The notes under the pieces are model-generated. The model saw only the letters and a list, made by a program, of their open reading frames with translations, did no database searches and was not told where the DNA came from. From a virus, in the IMG/VR virus record IMGVR_UViG_3300021964_000160, positions 1-41,439 of that record: a stretch of DNA of 41,439 nt, one strand, 5' to 3'. A program made the translations under genes and the position numbers. Positions 15,707 to 22,832 of this stretch are shown here, piece by piece (positions within the stretch are counted from its first letter, which is position 1; each line of letters begins with the position of its first letter).

Positions 15707-16134
15707 TTCAAGAACCTGAAGTTCGCTGGTCAGCGGACCAAATGATCGAAGTTACCCTAAATGAACCCGATGACTTTCTTAAGGTTCGTGAAACTCTGAC
15801 ACGTATCGGGGTTGCATCCCGTAAAGAGAAAAAGATTTATCAGTCCTGCCACATTCTACACAAGCAGGGACGATACTATATTGTCCACTTTAAGGAACTG
15901 TTTGCCTTGGATGGTAAGCACGCTAACCTGACGGTGAATGATGTCCAGAGACGTAACAGAATTATTCAACTGCTCTGTGACTGGGGTCTGGTCAGTGTAA
16001 TCGAACCAGAGAAGGTTACAGACATTGCACCCTTGAATCAGATCAAGGTGTTGGCATACAAAGAGAAGCACGAATGGGTGCTTGAGACCAAGTATAATAT
16101 CGGCAAGAAGAAAAAAGTAGAAACAACCGAATAA
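15703..16134 (+). CDS. regA: RegA translational repressor
   Basis: A 143-residue RNA-binding protein that shuts off translation of early phage mRNAs, including clamp-loader mRNAs and its own in T4. MIEVTLNEPDDFLKVRETLTR (frame position about 14-34), VASRKEKKIYQSCHILHKQGR and YYIVHFKELFALDGKH closely follow T4 RegA (MIEITLKKPEDFLKVKETLTR and YYIVHFKEMLRMDGR), and KHEWVLETKYNIG matches the T4 end. An N-terminal extension of about 13 residues (MIQEPEVRWSADQ) and a lysine-rich tail are additions to the T4 form. A terminator follows. Confidence 0.95.
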   Translation: MIQEPEVRWSADQMIEVTLNEPDDFLKVRETLTRIGVASRKEKKIYQSCHILHKQGRYYIVHFKELFALDGKHANLTVNDVQRRNRIIQLLCDWGLVSVIEPEKVTDIAPLNQIKVLAYKEKHEWVLETKYNIGKKKKVETTE

Positions 16135-16140
16135 AAATGT

Positions 16141-16164
16141 AGGGGATTCCATATCCCCTTTTTT
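16141..16164 (+). terminator. Rho-independent terminator after regA
   Basis: GGGGAT (16142-16147) pairs with ATCCCC (16153-16158), then six T. It closes the gp45-regA gene block. Confidence 0.85.
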
Positions 16165-16175
16165 ATGTTTCGTGC

Positions 16176-16182
16176 CTAAATA
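16176..16182 (+). promoter_or_regulatory. T4-late-like promoter box CTAAATA before hsp20
   Basis: CTAAATATA stands 98 nt before the hsp20 ATG, directly after the regA terminator. The leader behind it contains a possible second hairpin, AAAGGG (16196-16201) with CCCTTT (16213-16218), and ends with AAAAGGAG before the gene. Confidence 0.55.
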
Positions 16183-16279
16183 TAGATGTCAGGGGAAAGG
16201 GATTTTATGTCCCCCTTTGACGCAAACGATTGCCTTCGGGGATCACACAATCTAATCTCGCTTTAAAAGGAGAAGTACA

Positions 16280-16714
16280 ATGGTCAACATTCAGAAGTTT
16301 CATTCTGCCGATTTAAATTCTTTGGTAGACCGTATAAATAAGTATAGCATCGGTATGGATGATATATTTGATAGACTCTCTCACGTCAATGAAACGCAAG
16401 GGAATTATCCTCCATACAATCTAGTCCAAGTCAGTAGCACGGAATCAAGACTTGAATTAGCACTTGCTGGATTCAAACAAAAAGAATTAAATGTCTACAC
16501 ACAAGACGGAAAACTATTTGTCGAAGGGACAAAAGAAGAACCAAAAGAAGAACCAAAATATTACCACCGAGGAATGGCTCAAAGACCTTTCACCAGATCT
16601 TGGACACTCGGTGATGAGACGGAAGTTAGATCAGTTAGATTTGAGAATGGGTTATTAGTCGTTGAATTAAATAAAGTAATCCCAGAACACCATCAAAGAA
16701 AGGATTGGTTTTGA
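16280..16714 (+). CDS. hsp20: Hsp20-family small heat-shock protein
   Basis: A 144-residue small heat-shock protein, typical of T4-like cyanophages. The alpha-crystallin domain runs from about residue 42: NLVQVSSTESRLELALAGF, LNVYTQDGKLFVEGTKEE, then FTRSWTLGDETEVRSVRFENGLLVVELNK (the G-L-L-V-V-E-L motif is the family hallmark). The C-terminus lacks a clear I-x-I tail. It has a good ribosome-binding site (AAAGGAG) and a late-type box, so the chaperone is probably made late, perhaps to help head or tail assembly. Confidence 0.9.
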   Translation: MVNIQKFHSADLNSLVDRINKYSIGMDDIFDRLSHVNETQGNYPPYNLVQVSSTESRLELALAGFKQKELNVYTQDGKLFVEGTKEEPKEEPKYYHRGMAQRPFTRSWTLGDETEVRSVRFENGLLVVELNKVIPEHHQRKDWF

Positions 16715-16749
16715 TATACTAACTGACTTTTGCTATGGTTGATACAGAA

Positions 16750-16768
16750 GTGTATCATTATGATACAC
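16750..16768. promoter_or_regulatory. Perfect 19 bp palindrome (candidate operator)
   Basis: GTGTATCAT-T-ATGATACAC is a perfect palindrome with 9 bp arms. A third half-site, TGATACA, lies just before it (16740-16746). TATAAT begins on the next base (16769-16774), and a second TATAAT is at 16778-16783; no good -35 is seen. This geometry suits a repressor or activator site controlling the microproteins behind it. A weak RNA hairpin is the alternative, but no T-run follows. Confidence 0.6.
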
Positions 16769-16807
16769 TATAATCTATATAATTATGTAACCAATCGTGA
16801 GGAATCA

Positions 16808-16891
16808 ATGAACTTCACCACCACTGCTTTAGCAGCTGGCACTCTAATGACTATTTTTATTGGAGTTCCTATTACTACATTTGTTTCTTAG
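16808..16891 (+). CDS. 27-residue membrane microprotein
   Basis: MNFTTTALAAGTLMTIFIGV followed by PITTFVS. Nearly the whole chain is a single membrane helix. GAGGA (16799-16803) lies 4 nt before the ATG. It is followed after 3 nt by a second such ORF. Both are of the size of photosystem or cytochrome b6f small subunits, but I cannot match either to a named one. Confidence 0.55.
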   Translation: MNFTTTALAAGTLMTIFIGVPITTFVS

Positions 16892-16894
16892 CAC

Positions 16895-16969
16895 ATGGAA
16901 ATCTTAGCAACCCTTGCCATTTTTGGAGCAGTGGTGACTGGAGCATTTGCACTTACCCCTAAAAAATGA
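16895..16969 (+). CDS. 24-residue membrane microprotein
   Basis: MEILATLAIFGAVVTGAFAL followed by TPKK. One membrane helix with a positive C-terminal end. It has no ribosome-binding site of its own and starts 3 nt after the previous stop, so it is probably translated by coupling. The CTAAATA box and a terminator-like hairpin follow directly. Confidence 0.5.
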   Translation: MEILATLAIFGAVVTGAFALTPKK

Positions 16970-16972
16970 ATA

Positions 16973-16979
16973 CTAAATA
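16973..16979 (+). promoter_or_regulatory. T4-late-like promoter box CTAAATA before glyA
   Basis: CTAAATA four bases after the microprotein stop. RNA starting about 10 nt downstream would begin at or near the conserved ATATCGTCGTCGCAGA block of the hairpin leader. Confidence 0.55.
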
Positions 16980-16986
16980 AAATTGA

Positions 16987-17040
16987 ATATCGTCGTCGCA
17001 GAGGACAACTGGCAAAATCCAGTAAGTCCTCTATTTTTTT
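16987..17040 (+). ncRNA. Hairpin leader element 1 (small RNA, attenuator or terminator)
   Basis: Conserved block ATATCGTCGTCGCAGA (16987-17002), then a two-part stem: GAGGAC (17001-17006) with GTCCTC (17026-17031) outside, ACTGG with CCAGT inside, loop CAAAAT, then T7 (17034-17040). A sister element lies at 18288. Because the late box is upstream of the T-run, this could yield a small RNA of about 55 nt, or an attenuated leader for glyA; it would also end transcripts from the microproteins. Confidence 0.75.
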
Positions 17041-17050
17041 GGAGATTATT

Positions 17051-18280
17051 ATGAGTTTACAAGTCAACGATTCATTAGTTCAGGGATTTATTCAAAAAGA
17101 ATTAGAGAGACAACAGAATCATCTAGAGATGATTGCTAGTGAGAACTTTACGTCTCTTGATGTGATGGAAGCTCAGGGTTCAATTCTTACTAATAAGTAT
17201 GCAGAAGGATTGCCTGGTAAAAGATACTATGGTGGATGCGAATGGGTTGACCAGATTGAAGATCTAGCAAGGGAAAGAGTAAAAAAACTATTCAATGCAA
17301 AGTGGGCAAATGTTCAACCTCATAGTGGAGCACAAGCAAATGCTGCTGTATTCCTTGCTCTTTTGAAACCAGGAGATACTGTTCTATCTCTTGATCTATC
17401 CCACGGAGGTCATCTATCCCATGGATCAAAAGTTAATATGTCTGGTAAGTGGTTCAATGTTTGCCACTATGAAGTTGATGAGACTGGTAGACTGGACTAT
17501 GATAGAATATTAGAACTTGCAAGAGAATGTAAACCACAACTTATCATCTGTGGATTCTCTGCATACACTAGAACGATTGATTTTAGTAAGTTTAGAGATA
17601 TTGCTGATGAAGTTGGATCATACCTATTAGCGGACATTGCACACATTGCAGGATTGGTTGCATCAGGTGTTCATCCATCACCAATTCCATATGCAGATGT
17701 AGTTACCACAACAACTCATAAGACTCTGAGAGGTCCGAGAGGTGGGTTGATTATGTCTAATGACGTGGAGATGGGTAAGAGGTTGGACAAGGCAGTATTT
17801 CCAGGAACTCAGGGTGGTCCATTGGAACATGTGATTGCTGCTAAAGCAGTTGCATTTGGTGAGGCACTTAAACCAGAATTCAGAGAATATTGTCTTCAAG
17901 TTGTTGCTAATGCAAAATCTCTTGGTCGTAGATTAATTGAAAGTGGTATCAATATTGTGTCTGGTGGAACAGATAATCATATTGTTTTACTTGATTTGAG
18001 AAGTCTAGGAATCACAGGTAAGTTTGCTGATCAACTTGTGAGTGAAATTAATATCACTGCGAACAAAAATACAGTTCCTTTTGATCCTGAGTCTCCCTTT
18101 GTTACTAGTGGATTACGTTTAGGCACTGCTGCTCTCACTACCAGAGGGTTTGATGAAAACGACTTTGTTGAAGTTGCTGATATTATCGCAAGTCGTTTAA
18201 ACAATTATGAGGAAGATGGTAATAAAGAAGAGTGTTTGGTGAGAGTATCTAAACTTTGTGCAGGTAATCCTCTCTACTAA
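17051..18280 (+). CDS. glyA: Serine hydroxymethyltransferase GlyA
   Basis: A 409-residue PLP enzyme that converts serine and tetrahydrofolate to glycine and 5,10-methylene-tetrahydrofolate. Family motifs are intact: [74 protein letters not shown] and [16 protein letters not shown] with the PLP lysine near residue 223. [16 protein letters not shown] closes the C-terminal domain. The length is normal for bacterial GlyA (about 415). ATG 17051 has GGAG 7 nt upstream (TTGGAGATTATT) and is preferred to an in-frame TTG at 17039, which sits in the T-run. As a cyanophage auxiliary metabolic gene it could supply one-carbon units for nucleotide synthesis beside nrdA/nrdB. Confidence 0.96.
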   Translation: MSLQVNDSLVQGFIQKELERQQNHLEMIASENFTSLDVMEAQGSILTNKYAEGLPGKRYYGGCEWVDQIEDLARERVKKLFNAKWANVQPHSGAQANAAVFLALLKPGDTVLSLDLSHGGHLSHGSKVNMSGKWFNVCHYEVDETGRLDYDRILELARECKPQLIICGFSAYTRTIDFSKFRDIADEVGSYLLADIAHIAGLVASGVHPSPIPYADVVTTTTHKTLRGPRGGLIMSNDVEMGKRLDKAVFPGTQGGPLEHVIAAKAVAFGEALKPEFREYCLQVVANAKSLGRRLIESGINIVSGGTDNHIVLLDLRSLGITGKFADQLVSEINITANKNTVPFDPESPFVTSGLRLGTAALTTRGFDENDFVEVADIIASRLNNYEEDGNKEECLVRVSKLCAGNPLY

Positions 18281-18283
18281 ATA
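18277..18283 (+). promoter_or_regulatory. T4-late-like promoter box CTAAATA overlapping the glyA stop
   Basis: CTAAATA shares its TAA with the glyA stop codon. It stands 11 nt ahead of the second conserved ATATCGTCGTCGCAGA block, a spacing close to that at element 1 (8 nt). Confidence 0.55.
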
Positions 18284-18287
18284 TAGT

Positions 18288-18347
18288 ATATCGTCGTCGC
18301 AGACGGAGGGGGAACTGGCAAAATCCAGTTGCAACCCCTCTTTTTTT
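18288..18347 (+). ncRNA. Hairpin leader element 2 (small RNA, attenuator or terminator)
   Basis: Shares ATATCGTCGTCGCAGA (18288-18303) with element 1. The outer stem is GAGGGG (18306-18311) with CCCCTC (18335-18340), the inner AACTGG with CCAGTT, the loop again CAAAAT, then T7 (18341-18347). Relative to element 1 both sides of the outer stem have changed together, so the fold is kept. It ends glyA transcripts or serves as a small RNA or attenuator before the Sm-like genes. Confidence 0.75.
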
Positions 18348-18379
18348 ATGCTATACTACCAGAAGGAAAATACTGATTT

Positions 18380-18802
18380 ATGAGCGTACAACTAGCACTA
18401 CTAAAGTCTGGCGAGGAGGTCATCGCAGACATCAAAGAGTTTCGTGACTCTGAAGATAATCTTGTATCCTATTTTTTTAGTGAACCTCACTGTATCAAAA
18501 TTAAAACTCAAGAGGTTTTAATTGAAGCAGAAGATGCTCCCCCAAAACATGAATTGATTTTTTATAAGTGGATGGGATTATCTAAGGACACTGATATTAT
18601 TGTAAATAAGGATTGGGTGGTCTGTATTACGGATCCACTCGATTCAATTGTAGAATCTTATGCAAGGAGAAATGATGGAAGAGACCAATCTAGCAACGGA
18701 CGAGATGATGTTGCCACCGGACTCGATGATGCCGGAACCGGAACCACCGACAGTACAGGTACTTTGCTTAACGAACAATCTGATTCTACTGAGCAAGATT
18801 GA
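18380..18802 (+). CDS. Sm-like small conserved protein (paralogue C)
   Basis: A 140-residue protein. The first 95 residues have the Sm-like strand pattern (VQLALLKSGEEVIADIKEF, then HCIKIKTQEVLI, ELIFYKWMGL, DWVVCITDP) with the S-G-E-E-V signature shared with 3253 and 13924. From about residue 96 the tail is low-complexity Asp/Thr/Gly/Ser and coincides with the start of the next gene in another frame, so it may be a by-product of a lost stop codon. It lies two genes upstream of DNA polymerase gp43. Function is unknown. Confidence 0.72.
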   Translation: MSVQLALLKSGEEVIADIKEFRDSEDNLVSYFFSEPHCIKIKTQEVLIEAEDAPPKHELIFYKWMGLSKDTDIIVNKDWVVCITDPLDSIVESYARRNDGRDQSSNGRDDVATGLDDAGTGTTDSTGTLLNEQSDSTEQD

Positions 18803-18995
18803 GGAAGTTCTTGCAGATATTGGACAACCCGATTGCAAACTTACAAGACCTTACTTGATTGAAAATGGAGAACTCAAACCTTGGTTAACTGATGTATCAG
18901 ATGACGAAGTTATTATGATGAGTTCTGATAAAATATTGACAATGGTTGAACCCAACCAAAAACTACTTGATGATTACGAAGAGTTAACTAAGTAA
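18675..18995 (+). CDS. Sm-like protein directly upstream of DNA polymerase (paralogue D)
   Basis: A 106-residue protein with an acidic Met/Pro-rich start (MEETNLATDEMMLPPDSMMP) and then strands TVQVLCLTNNLILLSKIEEV, CKLTRPYLIENG and DEVIMMSSDKILTMVEP, the general pattern of the other Sm-like proteins without S-G-E-E-V. AGGAG (18665-18669) favours ATG 18675; the frame opens at ATG 18660 and another ATG is at 18672. It overlaps paralogue C by 128 nt and the gp43 start by one base, so it is translationally linked to polymerase. Confidence 0.72.
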   Translation: MEETNLATDEMMLPPDSMMPEPEPPTVQVLCLTNNLILLSKIEEVLADIGQPDCKLTRPYLIENGELKPWLTDVSDDEVIMMSSDKILTMVEPNQKLLDDYEELTK

Positions 18996-21490
18996 TGCGA
19001 TTTTACACGAATATCTATCAGCGATTCAATGAAATGCTGGTACGTGGATATGAAGACGGTAAGCACTTCTCTTATAGGGAAGATTTTTACCCAACCTTTT
19101 ATGTCCCTTCTAAGAAGGAATCAAAGTGGAAAACGCTTGATGGCGAAAGTGTAGAACCAATTAAACCTGGTAAAGTTTCAGAATGTAGAGAGTTTATAGA
19201 GAAGTATAAAGATGTTCGGGGATTTGCCGTCTACGGTAATGATCGGTACGTTTCCCAGTATATTTCAGAAAAGTATCCTGAAGATGAAGTCAAGTTTGAT
19301 ATCTCAAAGATTGGACTTTATACAATTGATATTGAGGTTGCTGCCGAAGAAGGTTTCCCTGACATATTCAATGTTGCAGAAGAACTTCTTGCTATCACAA
19401 TGCAGGATGCTGCGACTAAGCACATCACATGCTTTGCTTCACGTCCATTCAATAACACACGTAAGGATGTTACCTTTGTGCTGTGTAACGATGAGTTTGA
19501 CCTAATCAATCGTTTCCTAGATTGGTGGCAGACAACTGCTCCTGACGTGATTACAGGGTGGAACTGTGAACTGTATGATATCCCATATATCGTGAGGCGT
19601 ATTGAGCGTCTGATGGGCGAGAAGACAGTCAAGAAACTTTCTCCTTGGAACAATGTCCGTCAACGTGAAATCCAGATGCACGGTCGCCCACAGATTACCT
19701 GTGAGTTAGCAGGTATTAGTGTTATTGATTACCTTGACTTGTATAAGAAGTTTACCTATACTAATCAGGAGTCATATCGTCTGGACCACATTGCATTTGT
19801 GGAACTAGGGCAACGTAAGTTGGATCACTCGGAGTTTGATACATTTAAAGACTTCTATACAGGTAACTGGCAGAAGTTCATTGAATACAACATCATTGAC
19901 GTGGAACTTGTTGACCGTCTGGAAGACAAGATGAAACTGATTGAGTTGGCATTGACCATGGCATACGACGCTAAAGTGAATTATAACGATGTGTTTTTCC
20001 AGGTACGTACTTGGGATGCAATTATCTATAACTACTTAAAGAAGAAGAACATAGTTATCCCTCCAAAAGAGAGATCTGAAAAAGATTCACAATATGCAGG
20101 TGCATATGTCAAGGAACCGATTCCAGGAAAGTATGATTGGGTTGTCAGTTTTGACCTTAACTCTCTCTACCCTCATCTTATCATGCAGTACAATATTTCA
20201 CCAGAAACCCTCCAGGATACCCGGCACCCATCAACTACAGTTAATAAAATACTTAATCAAGAACTGACGTTTGATGAGTATAAGGACTATGCGGTATGCG
20301 CCAATGGTGCAATGTATCGAAAGGACATCAAGGGATTCCTACCTCAGTTGATGGAGAAGATGTATGGTGACCGAGTTATCTTTAAGAAACGAATGCTCAA
20401 AGCAAAGCAGGAGTATGAGAAGACGCCTACTAAAGCACTTGAAAAGGAAATCGCCAGATGTAACAACATTCAAATGGCGAAAAAGATTTCTCTTAACTCT
20501 GCTTATGGTGCTATTGGCAATCAATACTTCAGGTATTTCAAACTAGCAAACGCAGAAGCAATCACTCTGTCCGGTCAGGTATCTATCCGCTGGATTGAGA
20601 ATAAGATGAACGCTAAACTAAACAAAATTCTTAAGACGGAGAATACTGATTATGTTATTGCTTCAGATACTGATTCCATTTATCTTAATCTGGGTCCTTT
20701 TGTTGACTGGGTATTCAAAGACCGAGAGAAAACTCCTGAGGTCATTGTCGATTTCCTTAATAAGGTCTGTGAGGTGGAATTTGAACCTTATATTGAGAGT
20801 TCTTACCAAGCGTTGGCGGACTATGTAAACGCTTATGACCAGAAGATGCAGATGAAGCGAGAGAACATTGCTGATCGTGGTATCTGGACTGCTAAAAAGC
20901 GATATATCCTTAATGTATGGGATAGCGAGGGTGTGCGATATGCAGAACCCAAACTAAAGATTATGGGTATTGAGGCAGTTAAGTCATCCACACCTGCACC
21001 CTGTCGTCAGATGATTAAGGATGGTCTGAAATTGGTGATGAGTTCAACAGAGGATGAGGTGATTGACTTCATTGAGAACTCTCGTAAGGAGTTTCATAAT
21101 CTACCACCTGAGGAAGTTGCATTCCCACGTTCAGTTTCCAATGTAGTTAAGTATAAAGGTGTAAATACAATTTACACAAAGGGAACACCAATGCATGTTC
21201 GTGGTGCTTTACTTCATAATTTTTACATAAAGGAACGTGGTTTGGAAAAGAAGTATGCCCCTATTCAAAATGGGGATAAGATTAAGTTTTGCTATCTCAA
21301 GAATCCAAACCCGACTAGAGAGAATGTAATATCTTTCATTCAAGACTTTCCTAAGGAACTGGACTTGGAAAAATTTATCGATTATGAAATGCAGTTCAAT
21401 AAGGCATTCCTTGATCCAATTCGTGTGATTCTGGACGCTATCGGGTGGTCTGTTGAAAAGAAGGTGACTTTAGAGAGTTTCTTTTCATGA
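18995..21490 (+). CDS. 43: gp43 DNA polymerase
   Basis: An 831-residue family B DNA polymerase, shorter than T4 gp43 (898). Exonuclease motifs: Exo I DIEV (D112, E114), Exo II GWNCELYDIPYI near residue 188, and Exo III in FIEYNIIDVELVDRL. Polymerase motif A is FDLNSLYP (about 386-393), motif B KKISLNSAYGAIGNQYF, and motif C SDTDSIY (D558, D560). The C-terminus ends ESFFS, a likely clamp-binding peptide for gp45. It copies the phage genome with gp45, gp44/62, gp41 and gp61. The start overlaps the Sm-like gene by one base and the end overlaps a small ORF by 4 nt. Confidence 0.97.
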   Translation: MRFYTNIYQRFNEMLVRGYEDGKHFSYREDFYPTFYVPSKKESKWKTLDGESVEPIKPGKVSECREFIEKYKDVRGFAVYGNDRYVSQYISEKYPEDEVKFDISKIGLYTIDIEVAAEEGFPDIFNVAEELLAITMQDAATKHITCFASRPFNNTRKDVTFVLCNDEFDLINRFLDWWQTTAPDVITGWNCELYDIPYIVRRIERLMGEKTVKKLSPWNNVRQREIQMHGRPQITCELAGISVIDYLDLYKKFTYTNQESYRLDHIAFVELGQRKLDHSEFDTFKDFYTGNWQKFIEYNIIDVELVDRLEDKMKLIELALTMAYDAKVNYNDVFFQVRTWDAIIYNYLKKKNIVIPPKERSEKDSQYAGAYVKEPIPGKYDWVVSFDLNSLYPHLIMQYNISPETLQDTRHPSTTVNKILNQELTFDEYKDYAVCANGAMYRKDIKGFLPQLMEKMYGDRVIFKKRMLKAKQEYEKTPTKALEKEIARCNNIQMAKKISLNSAYGAIGNQYFRYFKLANAEAITLSGQVSIRWIENKMNAKLNKILKTENTDYVIASDTDSIYLNLGPFVDWVFKDREKTPEVIVDFLNKVCEVEFEPYIESSYQALADYVNAYDQKMQMKRENIADRGIWTAKKRYILNVWDSEGVRYAEPKLKIMGIEAVKSSTPAPCRQMIKDGLKLVMSSTEDEVIDFIENSRKEFHNLPPEEVAFPRSVSNVVKYKGVNTIYTKGTPMHVRGALLHNFYIKERGLEKKYAPIQNGDKIKFCYLKNPNPTRENVISFIQDFPKELDLEKFIDYEMQFNKAFLDPIRVILDAIGWSVEKKVTLESFFS

Positions 21491-21648
21491 GTAAATACAT
21501 TGTTCGCTGGTCCGAACCAGGAGAACTTTCTCCTCAACTACACAGCAGATACTTTGATGCTGAGACTAATGCAAGATGGTTTGCAAATGAGATGAAAAAG
21601 AGTTATAATTGGGTTATCTGCACAGAATCAAAAAACGTAATGGAGTAG
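21487..21648 (+). CDS. 53-residue small protein after gp43
   Basis: MSKYIVRWSEPGELSPQLHS then RYFDAETNARWFANEMKKSY; mixed strand and helix pattern, no membrane segment. It starts at a 4 nt overlap with gp43 and is followed by another small ORF one base after its stop. The tight spacing supports a real gene. Function unknown. Confidence 0.62.
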   Translation: MSKYIVRWSEPGELSPQLHSRYFDAETNARWFANEMKKSYNWVICTESKNVME

Positions 21649-21649
21649 A

Positions 21650-21805
21650 ATGGAACTGCCTATCAACGACAAAGAATTGAATACTATTGTTAGTGCTATG
21701 CGTCTCGGTGGAGATGCTGCTCTCTATCAAAAATTGAGGAGATTTCAAGAAATCCGTGATGATGATGGATGTACTGTAAATGAACAATTTGGGATTAATA
21801 CTTAA
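21650..21805 (+). CDS. 51-residue small protein before uvsX
   Basis: MELPINDKELNTIVSAMRLG then GDAALYQKLRRFQEIRDDDG; two likely helices. Its stop codon shares one base with the uvsX ATG, so translation is coupled. No family is recognised. Confidence 0.62.
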   Translation: MELPINDKELNTIVSAMRLGGDAALYQKLRRFQEIRDDDGCTVNEQFGINT

Positions 21806-22827
21806 TGGATTTTTTAAAAGATATTGTAAAAGAGATTGGAGATGACTTCACCAAACTTGCAGCAGACATTGACGAAAGTGAAACATACGTTGACACTGGT
21901 TCGTTCATCTTTAATGCTCTTGTATCTGGGTCTATCCGTGGGGGTGTATCTGGTAACAAAATCACTGCAATTGCTGGTGAAAGTTCTACAGGAAAAACTT
22001 TCTTCTCTCTCGCCGTGGTTAAAAATTTTCTGGATTCTAATCCTGATGGATACTGCTTGTATTTTGATACTGAGGCAGCTGTCAATAAGTCGCTCCTAGA
22101 GAGTCGTGGAATTGATTTGACACGTCTAGTCGTAGTCAACGTAGTGACTGTTGAAGAGTTTCGTAGCAAGGCACTCAAGGCAGTAGATATGTATCTCAAA
22201 ACACCTGAGGATGACCGCAAACCATGTGTGTTTGTGTTAGACTCTTTAGGAATGCTTTCAACTGAGAAAGAAATTACTGATGCTCTCAATGAAAAACAGG
22301 TTCGTGATATGACAAAATCACAACTGATTAAGGGTGCCTTCAGAATGTTGACACTTAAGTTGGGGCAGGCTAATATACCAATGATCGTTACCAATCACAC
22401 TTATGATGTCATCGGCTCTTATGTCCCTACAAAGGAAATGGGTGGAGGCAGCGGGCTCAAGTATGCTGCTTCTACAATCATCCATCTCAGCAAGAAGAAA
22501 GAAAAGGATGGTACAGAAGTCATTGGAAACCTTATCAAGGCAAAGACTGCTAAGTCACGTTTAAGTAAAGAAAATAAAGATGTTACTGTTCGTCTTTATT
22601 ATGATGAGCGTGGTCTTGATAAGTATTATGGTCTACTTGAGTTGGGTGAACTTGGTGGAATGTGGAAGAATGTTGCTGGACGGTATGAGATGACTGTTAA
22701 TGGTGAGACTAAAAAAGTCTATGCTAAAGCAATCTTAAAAGATCCCGAAACCTATTTTACTCCAGAGGTAATGGAAAAACTTGATGTGATTGCAAAAAAC
22801 GAATTTAGTTACGGTTCTCCTGAATAA
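21805..22827 (+). CDS. uvsX: UvsX RecA-like recombinase
   Basis: A 340-residue strand-exchange protein. Walker A GESSTGKT is at residues 58-65, Walker B is VFVLDSLGML (about 141-150), and NHTYDVIGSYVPTKEMGGG is the L2-loop region. The final segment includes a KKEKDGTEVIGNLIKAKTAKSR stretch typical of UvsX. It works with UvsY (1362), gp32 and the gp46/gp47 nuclease in recombination-dependent replication. Length is somewhat below T4 UvsX (391), as usual in cyanophages. It precedes the replicative helicase gp41 by 5 nt. Confidence 0.95.
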   Translation: MDFLKDIVKEIGDDFTKLAADIDESETYVDTGSFIFNALVSGSIRGGVSGNKITAIAGESSTGKTFFSLAVVKNFLDSNPDGYCLYFDTEAAVNKSLLESRGIDLTRLVVVNVVTVEEFRSKALKAVDMYLKTPEDDRKPCVFVLDSLGMLSTEKEITDALNEKQVRDMTKSQLIKGAFRMLTLKLGQANIPMIVTNHTYDVIGSYVPTKEMGGGSGLKYAASTIIHLSKKKEKDGTEVIGNLIKAKTAKSRLSKENKDVTVRLYYDERGLDKYYGLLELGELGGMWKNVAGRYEMTVNGETKKVYAKAILKDPETYFTPEVMEKLDVIAKNEFSYGSPE

Positions 22828-22832
22828 TTTTA

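Noticed and set aside
16191-16220. Second hairpin in the hsp20 leader (AAAGGG...CCCTTT)
   Set aside because: Loop of about 11 bases and only three T after the stem; not strong enough to list as a terminator.
22348-22376. TTGACA-N17-TAATAT inside uvsX
   Set aside because: The -10 is weak and it lies deep in a coding region with no gene start nearby; probably chance.
21795-22394. Minus-strand open frame of 199 codons over uvsX
   Set aside because: Complement of uvsX coding sequence with no independent start signal or recognisable product.
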